Assembly (NCBI GenBank): GCA_036273915.1
Contig: DASUGR010000077.1
Span: 1 to 40,922 of the forward strand
Length of the DNA stretch: 40,922 nt
Direction of reading: 5' to 3'
Source of the DNA: PLA2 sp036273915
Lineage (GTDB): Bacteria; Planctomycetota; PLA2
Positions 7,312-15,051 of this stretch are shown piece after piece. Position 1 is the first letter of the stretch, and each line of letters opens with the position of its first letter. The notes below the pieces were generated by a model that was not told the origin of the DNA, did no database searches, and saw only the letters and a list, made by a program, of their open reading frames with translations. The position numbers and the translations under genes are program-made.

Positions 7312-8490
7312 ATGGGCCACGTACCCCTCGTCACCGCCGCCGACGCCGCGGCGTTGGCCGCCAAGGGCGCGGCCGTGCTGCTCGACGTCCGCGAGAAGTC
7401 GGAGTGGGCGGCGCTGGGTGTCGCCCCGGGCGCCGTCCTCATCCCCAGGGGGGTGCTCGAGCGGGAGGCGCTGCGGGCGCTGCCGGACAAGGGACGGACG
7501 ATCCTCGTCTACTGCCAGATGGGCGCGCGGTCGTTCCTCGCGGCGCAGGCGCTCGCGCGGCTCGGCTACACGGACGTGCGCAACATCGCCGGCGGGTTCG
7601 ACGCGTGGACGGCGGCGCGGCTGCCGGTCTCGCGGGCGGAGGACGGGCTCTCGGACATGGAGCGAAGGCGCTACGCGCGCCACCTCGTCATCCCGGAGGT
7701 CGGGAGCGAGGGGCAGCGGCGGCTCAAGCAGGCGCGGGTGTTATTGGTGGGGGCTGGGGGCCTGGGCTCGCCGGCCGCCGTCTACCTCGCCTGCGCGGGC
7801 GTGGGCACGCTCGGGATCGTGGATTTCGACGACGTGGACGAGTCCAACCTCCAGCGGCAGATCCTCCACACGCCCGCGCGCGTGGGGATGCGGAAGGTCG
7901 AGAGCGCGAAGCGGACGCTTCAGGAGATGAACCCGCTCGTGAAGGTGGAGGCGTTCGACACGCGGCTCACGTCGGAGAACGCGGACCAGATCGTGCCCAA
8001 GTTCGACGTGGTCGTGGACGGCGCCGACAACTTCCCGACGCGCTACCTGATCAACGACGCGTGCGTGAAACACGGGAAGCCGAACGTGCACGGCTCGGTG
8101 TTCCGGTTCGAGGGGCAGGCGTCGGTGTTCAAGCGCGGGCTCTCCCCGTGCTACCGCTGCCTCTACCCGGAGCCGCCGCCGCCGGAGATGACGCAGTCGT
8201 GCGCGGACGCGGGTGTCTTGGGCGTGCTGCCGGGCGTGATCGGCCTGCTGCAGGCGGTCGAGGCGATCAAGCTGATCCTTGGGCAGGGCGACCCGCTCTA
8301 CGGCCGGCTGCTCGTGTACGACGCGCTGGCCGCCACCTTCCGCGAGCTGAAGGTGCGGGCGAACCCCGACTGCCAATGGTGTGCGCCCGGCCGCCCCTTC
8401 CCCGGCTACATCGACTACGCCGGCTTCTGCGGGGGTGTTGTATCCGATACGGGCGCGAATGGCGGAAGTCGCCACGCCGCAACGGGTTAG
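7312..8490 (+). CDS. Rhodanese-MoeB/ThiF fusion (sulfur-carrier adenylyltransferase)
   Basis: 392 residues from ATG at 7312, which has GGAAGGGAG at 7300-7308; ATG at 7288 would add eight residues but lacks such a site. Numbering from the earlier ATG, residues 10-110 are a rhodanese domain with active loop YCQMGARS (Cys76). Residues 122-375 are a ThiF/MoeB E1-like domain: RYARHL, ATP loop GAGGLGS (155-161), NLQRQ, DGADNFPTRY and the zinc pairs CYRC and CQWC. These enzymes adenylate the C-terminal Gly-Gly of MoaD, ThiS or similar carriers and the rhodanese supplies sulfur. In eukaryotic MOCS3/Uba4 the rhodanese follows the E1 domain; here it comes first. No MoaD or ThiS gene is nearby. Confidence 0.95.
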   Translation: MGHVPLVTAADAAALAAKGAAVLLDVREKSEWAALGVAPGAVLIPRGVLEREALRALPDKGRTILVYCQMGARSFLAAQALARLGYTDVRNIAGGFDAWTAARLPVSRAEDGLSDMERRRYARHLVIPEVGSEGQRRLKQARVLLVGAGGLGSPAAVYLACAGVGTLGIVDFDDVDESNLQRQILHTPARVGMRKVESAKRTLQEMNPLVKVEAFDTRLTSENADQIVPKFDVVVDGADNFPTRYLINDACVKHGKPNVHGSVFRFEGQASVFKRGLSPCYRCLYPEPPPPEMTQSCADAGVLGVLPGVIGLLQAVEAIKLILGQGDPLYGRLLVYDALAATFRELKVRANPDCQWCAPGRPFPGYIDYAGFCGGVVSDTGANGGSRHAATG

Positions 8491-8499
8491 GACGGTCGG

Positions 8500-8519
8500 G
8501 TGCGGCACGCGTGCCGCAC
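8500..8519. terminator. Perfect 20-bp palindrome between convergent genes
   Basis: GTGCGGCACG followed at once by its exact reverse complement CGTGCCGCAC. It lies 9 bp after the rhodanese-MoeB stop, in the short gap to the leftward feoB stop. On the plus strand TTGCGTAAGGTTTTC follows. A bidirectional terminator is most likely, although the T-run is weak. A related imperfect form (GTGCGG-N9-CCGCAC) lies at about 12579-12599. Confidence 0.6.
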
Positions 8520-8566
8520 TTGCGTAAGGTTTTCTTCCGATCCGGCCCCGCTCCCCGCGCGGGCGG

Positions 8567-10804
8567 CTACGCGAGCCGCCAGACCTGCGCGACCACGAAG
8601 CAGACCGCGAACCCGATCGCCAGCGGGAGCAGCGTCGCCACGACCGTCCACTTGCGCGAGCGCGTCTCCTTCCAGATCGTGTAGATCGTCGTGCTGCACG
8701 GGTTGTGCAGCAAACTGAAGAGCATCAGGTTCACCGCGGTCAGCGTCGTCCAGCCGCCCGCCACGAGCACCGCCTTCACGTCCGCCGGCGAGTCGAGCTC
8801 GAACATCACGCCCGCCCCCGCGCCCCCCTTCAGTCCCGCCGACATGACGGTCAGCATGAGCAACGTCGGGATCACGATCTCGTTGGCCGGGATCGCCACG
8901 ACGTAGGCGAGCAGGATCACGCCGTTCAGCCCGAGGACGAGCCCGAACGGGTTGAACGCGTGGATCAGGTGCTCCGCGACGGTCGCGCCCGCCACGTGGA
9001 CGTTGCCTGCGAGCCAGATCGCCGCCCCCGCCGGCACCGCGAACACGACCGCGCGCCAAAGCACGATCAGCGTCCGGTCGATGAGCGACGTGTAGAGCGT
9101 GCGCAGCACCCGCGGCGGGCGGTAGGGCGGCAGCTCGAGGCTGAACGCCGACGGCTGCCCCTTGAGCACGGTTCGCGAGAGGAACCACGAGACGACGAAC
9201 GTCATCGCGACGCCGAGGACCGCGACGCCGACGACCGCGCTCGCCGACACGAGCCCCGCGAGGTGCGCGGGCACGAGCCCGCCGAGGAAGATCGTCGCGA
9301 TGAGGATCTGCGTCGGCCAGCGCCCGTTGCAGAGCGCGAAGTTGTTCGTGAGGATCGCGATCAGCCGCTCGCGCGGGCTGTCGATGATGCGCGTCGCGAC
9401 CACGCCCGCCGCGTTGCAGCCGAACCCCATGCTCATCGTGAGCGCCTGCTTGCCGTGCGCGCCCGCGCGCTTGAAGAGCCCGTCGAGGTTGAACGAGACA
9501 CGCGCGAGGTACCCGAAGTCCTCGAGGAGCGTGAACAGCGGGAAGAAGATCGCCATCGGCGGCAGCATCACGGAGATGACCCAGGCCGTCGCGAGGTAGA
9601 CGCCGTCGAAGAGGAACCCGGAGAGCCAGGAGGGGAAGTGCATCCAGTCGCCCGCCGCGTGCAGCAGCGGGTGGAGCTTGTCGACGAGCAGCGTCGCGAT
9701 GAGCCCGGACGGGACGTTCGCGCCCGCGATCGTCAGCCAGAGCACGACCGTGAGGATCCCGAGCATCACCGGGAAGCCGAGCCAGCGGCTCGTCACGACG
9801 TTGTCGATCGCGCGGTCGAGGTCGAAGCGCCGCGCCTTGCCGTCGACGATCGTCGCGCGGTCCGCGAGCCGCGCCGCCTCCGTGTAGAGGTCCTCGGCGA
9901 GCGAGTCGTGAAATCCGGGGCCGATCTCCCAGCGCATCGCGCGGGCGTGGGAGAGGATCGCGGCCACGGACGCCGGCGCGGCGGCGGAAGCGGGGGGGGC
10001 TTCGGGGGCCGCTGCCCCCGGACCCCCTGTCAATTCCAACAGCTCGCCGGAACGCAGCGCCTCGTAGATGCGGTTGTCCCCGTCGAGCAGCCGCAGCGCG
10101 ACCCAGCGCGCGTTCGAGAGGCCGGGGAACGCGCCCTCGATCTCCCTCGCGATGCCCGAGACGACACGCTCCGCGCCCTTCGCGCGGTGCGCGAGCCGGT
10201 GCGGCTTGCAGGCGATCTCGCCCGACGCGACCCCCGCGATCGTCTGGAGCAACTCGTCGATCCCCTCGCGCGTGCGCGCGACCGTCGCCACCACCGGCAC
10301 GCCGAGGTCGCGCGCCAGCCGGCGATGGTCGATCGAGATCCCGTGGCGCTTCGCCTCGTCCACGAGGTTCAGGCAGATGACGGCGCGCTCCGTGATCCCG
10401 AGCACCTGCAGCACGAGGTTCAGGTTCCTCTCGAGGCGCGTCGCGTCGACCACGACGACCGTGACGTCGGGGCGCGCGAACAGGATGAAGTTGCGCGCGA
10501 TCTCCTCGTCGACCGTCGTCGAGAGGAGCGCGTAGGTGCCCGGGAGGTCGACCAGCTTGTAGCGGCGGTCGTCGAGCGCGAACCCGCCCTCGGCGCGCGC
10601 GACCGTCTTGCCCGGCCAGTTGCCGGTGTGCTGCCGGAGCCCGGTGATCGCGTTGAAGACCGTGCTCTTGCCGGTGTTCGGGTTGCCGGCGAGCGCGACC
10701 ACGTAGTCGAACCTGCCCATGTCGACGCCGAGCTTCACGAGGTTCGCCGCATGGTGCTGGCAGCCGACGCAGGCGGCGGGGGGGCAGTCGTTGCGGATCG
10801 TCAT
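8567..10804 (-). CDS. feoB: Ferrous iron transporter FeoB
   Basis: 745 residues. The N-terminus has a Cys cluster (CPPAACVGCQHH). The G domain follows: G1 GNPNTGKST (40-48), G2 region TGNWPGKTV, G3 DLPGTY (86-91) and G4 NLVD. A helical GDI-like stretch and an Ala/Pro-rich linker (about 260-290) lead to the membrane part with two Gate motifs: LEDFGYLARVSF with MGFGCNAAGV, and the later NEIVIPTLLM. FeoB moves Fe(II) across the inner membrane. ATG at 10804 overlaps the DtxR-FeoA stop as ATGA. Part of the linker is encoded by a G-rich repeat (9992-10029) that seems to have been inserted and kept in frame. No separate feoA or feoC is seen; FeoA domains are in the upstream gene. Confidence 0.97.
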   Translation of the reverse strand: MTIRNDCPPAACVGCQHHAANLVKLGVDMGRFDYVVALAGNPNTGKSTVFNAITGLRQHTGNWPGKTVARAEGGFALDDRRYKLVDLPGTYALLSTTVDEEIARNFILFARPDVTVVVVDATRLERNLNLVLQVLGITERAVICLNLVDEAKRHGISIDHRRLARDLGVPVVATVARTREGIDELLQTIAGVASGEIACKPHRLAHRAKGAERVVSGIAREIEGAFPGLSNARWVALRLLDGDNRIYEALRSGELLELTGGPGAAAPEAPPASAAAPASVAAILSHARAMRWEIGPGFHDSLAEDLYTEAARLADRATIVDGKARRFDLDRAIDNVVTSRWLGFPVMLGILTVVLWLTIAGANVPSGLIATLLVDKLHPLLHAAGDWMHFPSWLSGFLFDGVYLATAWVISVMLPPMAIFFPLFTLLEDFGYLARVSFNLDGLFKRAGAHGKQALTMSMGFGCNAAGVVATRIIDSPRERLIAILTNNFALCNGRWPTQILIATIFLGGLVPAHLAGLVSASAVVGVAVLGVAMTFVVSWFLSRTVLKGQPSAFSLELPPYRPPRVLRTLYTSLIDRTLIVLWRAVVFAVPAGAAIWLAGNVHVAGATVAEHLIHAFNPFGLVLGLNGVILLAYVVAIPANEIVIPTLLMLTVMSAGLKGGAGAGVMFELDSPADVKAVLVAGGWTTLTAVNLMLFSLLHNPCSTTIYTIWKETRSRKWTVVATLLPLAIGFAVCFVVAQVWRLA
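9992..10029. repeat. G-rich repeat element inside feoB linker
   Basis: On the reverse strand it reads CAGGGGGTCCGGGGGC followed by AGCGGCCCCCGAAGCCCCCC. The two halves can pair into a hairpin (GGGGGC/GCCCCC). It encodes the Gly/Pro/Ala-rich linker between the G domain and the membrane domain. The first half recurs at 15863, 21949, 32503, 33926, 36070 and 37908. Confidence 0.6.
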
Positions 10805-11838
10805 GCTGCCCCCTCGGCCGCGCGCGGCACGCGGCGGATGCCGATGACCTGGACCTGCTCCTCGCGGAGCGCGATCACCGCGCCGCGCACGCGGTAGGCG
10901 AAGAGGCCGCCCATGAGGCCCCGCCGCTCGAACCGGATGCGCGTGCCCGGCACGAGGCCGAGGTCCATCAGCCGCCGCCGCTCGAGACCGCGGCAGACGG
11001 GGCTGATGCGCGTCACCTCGGCCCACTCGCCCGGCTCGAGCGCAAGGAGCCGCTCGGTGCCGTCTTTCGTCGGCGCGCCCTCGAGCCGCCGGATCGTCAC
11101 GTTGCCCGCGGCGAGCGGCGGGATCCGGAACGGCTTGCCGTCGGCTTCGCACGTGAGGTGCTCGTCCGTGCGCTCGAGGACGCGGATCTCCATGCCGAGG
11201 TAGATCCCGATCTCGAGGAGCTGCGCGTAGACCGCATGCGGCTCGTCCTCGATGTGCGTGACGACCGCGCGGTCATCGGCGCCGAGTGCCGCGAGCCGCT
11301 CCGCCTCCTCCGCCGGCATCGCCCCCTCCGCGGTGGGGATCGGGTCGCCGTGGGGGTCGTAGCGCGGGTGGCCGAGGCGGGCCGCGAGCTCGTCCGCCTG
11401 CTCGCGCGTGAGCGCGTGCTCCTGCTCCTCCGCCCGCGCGTGCCATTCGAGCGCGTCGACGCCGGTCTCGTCGGCGAGGTAGCGTTCCCAGAGGCGGTGG
11501 GCGCGGATGACGTCCACCGCGTAGCGCGTGCCCTCTTGCGTGAGGAGGATCCGGCCGTCGTCGACCCGCAGGAAGCGCGCCTCCTGCATGCGCGTGACGA
11601 GCGCGACCGCGCGCTGCGACGCGATCTCGAGTGCGCCGCCGAGCGTGGCCAGCGTGCACGGCTCGCCGCGCTTCTCCTGGTGGTAGGCGTGCTTCAGCGC
11701 GTCCTCGAGGAGAATGCGGCCGGCGAGGTGGCGGTGGCGCCTGAGCCGTGCGAGGAGGCCGTGGGTGGGCCAGAAGACCGCGCCGGTCACGAGCACGACG
11801 AACGCGAAGAGGAGGAGGTTCAGGAGCGGGTCGCCCAT
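10801..11838 (-). CDS. Membrane-anchored DtxR-like protein with two FeoA domains
   Basis: 345 residues from ATG at 11838, overlapping the end of the DtxR gene by 19 bp. Residues 4-23 are one transmembrane helix. Residues 40-105 look like a winged helix of the DtxR family (LEDALKHAYHQE, QEARFLRVDDGRILLT, EGTRYAVDVIRAHRLWERYL). Residues 105-165 resemble the DtxR dimer and metal region, including the LGHPRYDPHGDPIP signature seen also in the neighbour. Two FeoA/SH3-like domains follow (about 185-255 and 262-335; the second has LMDLGLVPGTRIRFERRGLMGG). FeoA normally binds FeoB in the cytoplasm. Here the paired FeoA domains are tied to the membrane beside FeoB, possibly as an iron-sensing gate; whether it still binds DNA is unclear. 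Its stop overlaps the feoB start. Confidence 0.88.
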   Translation of the reverse strand: MGDPLLNLLLFAFVVLVTGAVFWPTHGLLARLRRHRHLAGRILLEDALKHAYHQEKRGEPCTLATLGGALEIASQRAVALVTRMQEARFLRVDDGRILLTQEGTRYAVDVIRAHRLWERYLADETGVDALEWHARAEEQEHALTREQADELAARLGHPRYDPHGDPIPTAEGAMPAEEAERLAALGADDRAVVTHIEDEPHAVYAQLLEIGIYLGMEIRVLERTDEHLTCEADGKPFRIPPLAAGNVTIRRLEGAPTKDGTERLLALEPGEWAEVTRISPVCRGLERRRLMDLGLVPGTRIRFERRGLMGGLFAYRVRGAVIALREEQVQVIGIRRVPRAAEGAA

Positions 11839-12500
11839 GGGTCCTCCGAGCGCTCGACGAACACGCCGTCCACGCCCTCGGTGCCGGTCGCGAGCTCGCG
11901 GTCGCCGACGCGGACGTGCATGACGTCCTCGAGATCCTGCTTCGCCCTCATCGCGACCGGGGCGCCCGGCACGAGGCCGAGCTCCTTCCACCGCTGGAGG
12001 CGCCCCTTCTCCGCGGTCCGCACCTCGCGCACCGTGCCGTGTTCGCCCGCGGCGAGCTGGCCGAGGGGGACGAGGTCGCGCGCGCGGAGGCGGCCCTGCG
12101 CGTCGGGGATCGGATGCCCGTGGGGGTCCTCCGACGGGTGTCCGAGCAGCCGGTCGATCGCGTCCACCATCCGTGACGAGAGGTGGTGCTCGAGCACCTC
12201 CGCCTCGGCGTGCACCTCGGACCAGTCGAGGTGGAGCACCTCGACGAGGAAGGTCTCGAGGAGGCGGTGGCGCCGGACGACGCGCATCGTCGCGAGGCGG
12301 CCCTCCTCGGTGAGCGCCCCGCCGTGGCCGGGCGCGTAGTCCACGAGCCCCTTCGCGGCGAGGCGCTTGAGCATCGACGTCACCGACGGCTTCGACACGC
12401 CGAGCTGGCGCGCGAGGTTCGTGGTGTTCACCCGGCCGCCGTCGCGGCTCAGATGGAAGATCGCCTTCAGGTAGTCTTCGATCGCAGTACTGTTAGGCAC
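11820..12500 (-). CDS. Iron/manganese-dependent repressor, DtxR/MntR family
   Basis: 226 residues from GTG at 12500 (PNSTAIEDYLKAIFHLSRD). Residues 1-65 are the winged helix (TTNLARQLGVSKPSVTSMLK, then LVDYAPGHGGALTEEG). Residues 70-140 are the dimer and metal-binding region (HRLLETFLVEVL, EAEVLEHHLSSRMVDAIDRLL, GHPSEDPHGHPIP) with the Glu and His ligands of the family. Residues 150-220 are a C-terminal FeoA/SH3-like domain. With bound Fe(II) or Mn(II) these proteins block iron-uptake promoters. It leads the feo operon, and an inverted repeat spanning its start codon suggests autoregulation. An in-frame frame extends upstream to 12590, but that would cross the promoter. Confidence 0.92.
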   Translation of the reverse strand: MPNSTAIEDYLKAIFHLSRDGGRVNTTNLARQLGVSKPSVTSMLKRLAAKGLVDYAPGHGGALTEEGRLATMRVVRRHRLLETFLVEVLHLDWSEVHAEAEVLEHHLSSRMVDAIDRLLGHPSEDPHGHPIPDAQGRLRARDLVPLGQLAAGEHGTVREVRTAEKGRLQRWKELGLVPGAPVAMRAKQDLEDVMHVRVGDRELATGTEGVDGVFVERSEDPWATRS

Positions 12501-12507
12501 GACTAAC
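12492..12507. promoter_or_regulatory. Probable DtxR-type iron box over the start codon
   Basis: GTTAGGCACGACTAAC: arms GTTAG and CTAAC are perfect inverted repeats around six bases. It resembles half-sites of the known DtxR/IdeR consensus (TTAGG...CCTAA). It covers the GTG start of the dtxR-like gene, where binding would block transcription or initiation. Confidence 0.62.
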
Positions 12508-12516
12508 TCTCGTGGA

Positions 12517-12544
12517 AGGTTATACGTCCATTTTGAGTTGTCAA
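12517..12544 (-). promoter_or_regulatory. feo operon promoter
   Basis: In an AT-rich patch unlike its surroundings, the reverse strand has TTGACA (12544-12539) and, 16 bp on, TAACCT (12522-12517); TATAAC (12524-12519) is an alternative with a 14-bp spacer. The -35 is inside a second inverted repeat, TTGA-GTTG-TCAA (12533-12544), a possible further operator. Confidence 0.6.
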
Positions 12545-12644
12545 GCCTAAAGCGGGAGGGGTGCGGGGAACCCGACGTGCGGACCCCCATGCCGCACGCC
12601 GATCTCGTAAGATCTTGTCAGAAAAGTCTTTACAACGATCCTGT

Positions 12645-12661
12645 GGCTTATGGGATAAGCC
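12645..12661. terminator. Hairpin directly after the Lon-like gene stop
   Basis: GGCTTAT-GGG-ATAAGCC is a perfect seven-pair stem whose end touches the Lon-like stop codon (12662-12664). Read leftward it may end the SOD-Lon transcript, but no T-run follows. Confidence 0.45.
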
Positions 12662-15049
12662 CTATTCCTCTTCGTCGACCTCGATTTCGGGGCGGTAGAG
12701 CGACCGCAGCCAGTACTCGTGCGCCTTCTCGACCGCTTGGGCGAGGATCGTCCCCTCAGGATAGGCGCCGCTCTCGTCCCGCGCCCCTGCCGGGACGCCG
12801 GTCAGCACCTCGAGCGCCTCCTGCACCGTGTCGACCGCGTAGACGTGGAACTTCCCCTCGCCGCACGCCTTCACCAGGTCCGGGCGCAGCATGAGGTCGC
12901 CCGCGTTCGAGAGCGGGATCACGACCCCCTGCGTGCCCGTGAGGCCCAAGTCCTTGCACGTGTCGTAAAACCCCTCGATCTTCTCGTTCGCGCCGCCGAT
13001 CGCCTCGATGTGCCCGACCTGGTCGATCGCTCCCGTGATCGCGAGATCCTGCCGGATGGGGATGCCCGTCAGCGCGGACAGGAGGCAGCAGATCTCGGCG
13101 CCGGATGCGGAGTCGCCGTCGATGCCGCCGTAGCTCTGCTCGAAGGCGAGCGAGGCGGAGAAGGCGAGCGGGTGGTCCGTCTGGAGCAGGTAGCGCAGGA
13201 GCCCGCCGAGGATGTGGAATCCCTTCGTGTGGATCGCCCCGGAGAGCTGCGCCTGGCCCTCGATGTTGACGATGCCCGCCGAACCGGCGCCGATCGTCGC
13301 GGTGATGCGGGCCGGGAAGCCGTAGGTGAGCGGTCCCGCGCTGATCACCGCGAGCCCGTTGACCTGCCCGACCGCCGAGCCCTTCGTCTGCACCTTGATC
13401 GTGCCGTCGGCCAGGTACTCCCGGAACCGGCGCGACGGCAGGTCCGCGCGCGCCTTCGTGCGCACGACCGCGTTCCGCACGTCGTCGCCCGTGACCGCCG
13501 CGCGGCCGGCCTGCTTGGCGAGGAACGCCGCCTCGCGCGAGATGTCGGCGACGCGGCTGAAGCGCGCCGTCAGCTTCCCGCGCCGGGCGGCGATGCGCGC
13601 GCCGTGCTCGATGATCGCGGCCACGGCGGTCTTGTGGAAGGGAAGGAGCGACTCGTCGCGCGCGATGCGGGCGAGGACGCCCGAGTACTGCTCCACGCCG
13701 TCGGGCTCCCGCACGATCTCGTTGTCGAAGTCGGCGAGCACCTTGAAGAGGTGGGGGAAGTCCGCATCGTAGGCGTCGAGGAGGTAGTAGAGCGAGCTGT
13801 CGCCGAGGAGGATGACCCGGATCTTCACCGGGACCGCCTCCGGCTTGAGCGCGGTGGCCACGAGCGCGAACGAGAGCTCGGGCGGGACGATCTCGAGGCT
13901 GCCGTTCTTGAGCGTGCGCACGAGCGCGCGCCACGCGCCCGGCTCGGTCAGCACTTCGCGGGCATCGAGGATCAGGTAGCCGCCGTCCGCGCGCAGCAGC
14001 GAGCCGGCGCGGATCATCCGGTAGTCGCTGCGCACGGTTCCCCGCGGGCCCCACTCGCGATCGACCGTGCCGAGCAGGTTCGGGAGCGTGGGGTTGCCCT
14101 CGATGATGATCGGGCACGCGTGGTCCTGCTCGTGCTCGAGGACGATGTTCACGCCGTACATCTCGACAGGGTCGATCCCGCCGTCCCCGCCGAGCCGGTG
14201 CTCCGCCACGTCGTCCACGACCTCGGAGAGGAAGCGGCGCACGTCCTCGCCGGGGAAGTCCCTGAGGATGTCGCGCGCCATGTCGCCGAGAAGCGCCCGC
14301 GCCGTCTCCTCGACGATCGACTGGACCGACCGCGCGTGCTTGCGGCGGATCTCGCGGATCCTGCCCGTGACGTCCTCCAGCCGCTTCTGGAACGCCTCGC
14401 GCCGCTCGACGAAGGCGTCGAACTCGACCGGCGTGATCTTGCCCTGGTCGCGCAGCTGCTCGAACTCCTCCGGCGGCAGCGGCTTCCCGTTGGCGACGGG
14501 GAAGATCGTCGTGTGCGCCACGGGCCCCAGCTGGATCGTGACCAGCGCGAGCGAGGCCTCCTTCAGGTCGCGCTCGAACGGTTCGGTGATCGTCTCGACC
14601 TCGGCCTTCTCCCGCTTCTCGAGGGACTCGCGGCGGGCCTTCAGCGCGTCGCTGTCGAGCGCGCCGGCGAGATCGTCCCGGATGAACTCCGCGAGCTCCT
14701 GGACGCGGCGGCGGAACTTGCGTGCCGTCGCCGCCGGCACGGTGATCAGGCGCGGCCGGTCGGGCTGCGCGAAGTTGTGGACGTAGCAGCGGTCGACCTT
14801 GCCGTTGCAGCACGGCTTCATCTGCTCGAGCAGGCGGCGGACGAGCGTCCGGCGCCCGGTGCCGGTGAGCCCCCGGATGAAGACGTTCTGGCCCGGCGCC
14901 CCGCACTCGAGCCCGAAACGGAGGGAGTCGACCGCGGACGCCTGGCCGATCACGCCGGCGACCGGCTCCACATCCGCGGTGGTCTCGAAGGGGAGCGACT
15001 CCGGGTCGCAGCGCCAGCGGAGCGCCGTGCAGGGAAGCGGCGCCGGCAT
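12662..15049 (-). CDS. Lon-related ATP-dependent protease (AAA_32 type)
   Basis: 795 residues. This is the large Lon-like family in which an AAA module with a long insertion precedes an S16 protease domain, not classical Lon: there is no N-terminal LON substrate domain. The nucleotide loop is GLTGTGRRTLV (about residue 65), with Arg where Lys is usual. A coiled, charged insert follows (about 130-270). Later come NIVLEHEQDHACPIIIEGNP, GGYLILDAREVL and VILLGDSSLYYLL. The protease dyad is Ser647 in GIDGDSASGAE and Lys690 in GGANEKIEGF; the 43-residue spacing equals that of E. coli Lon (S679/K722). The protein should be a cytoplasmic quality-control protease. Its ATG is two bases after the SOD stop. 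Confidence 0.93.
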   Translation of the reverse strand: MPAPLPCTALRWRCDPESLPFETTADVEPVAGVIGQASAVDSLRFGLECGAPGQNVFIRGLTGTGRRTLVRRLLEQMKPCCNGKVDRCYVHNFAQPDRPRLITVPAATARKFRRRVQELAEFIRDDLAGALDSDALKARRESLEKREKAEVETITEPFERDLKEASLALVTIQLGPVAHTTIFPVANGKPLPPEEFEQLRDQGKITPVEFDAFVERREAFQKRLEDVTGRIREIRRKHARSVQSIVEETARALLGDMARDILRDFPGEDVRRFLSEVVDDVAEHRLGGDGGIDPVEMYGVNIVLEHEQDHACPIIIEGNPTLPNLLGTVDREWGPRGTVRSDYRMIRAGSLLRADGGYLILDAREVLTEPGAWRALVRTLKNGSLEIVPPELSFALVATALKPEAVPVKIRVILLGDSSLYYLLDAYDADFPHLFKVLADFDNEIVREPDGVEQYSGVLARIARDESLLPFHKTAVAAIIEHGARIAARRGKLTARFSRVADISREAAFLAKQAGRAAVTGDDVRNAVVRTKARADLPSRRFREYLADGTIKVQTKGSAVGQVNGLAVISAGPLTYGFPARITATIGAGSAGIVNIEGQAQLSGAIHTKGFHILGGLLRYLLQTDHPLAFSASLAFEQSYGGIDGDSASGAEICCLLSALTGIPIRQDLAITGAIDQVGHIEAIGGANEKIEGFYDTCKDLGLTGTQGVVIPLSNAGDLMLRPDLVKACGEGKFHVYAVDTVQEALEVLTGVPAGARDESGAYPEGTILAQAVEKAHEYWLRSLYRPEIEVDEEE

Positions 15050-15051
15050 GG

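Noticed and set aside
12579..12599. Second copy of the 8500 palindrome
   Set aside because: GTGCGG-N9-CCGCAC shares only the outer six bases; too common in this composition to call a repeat.
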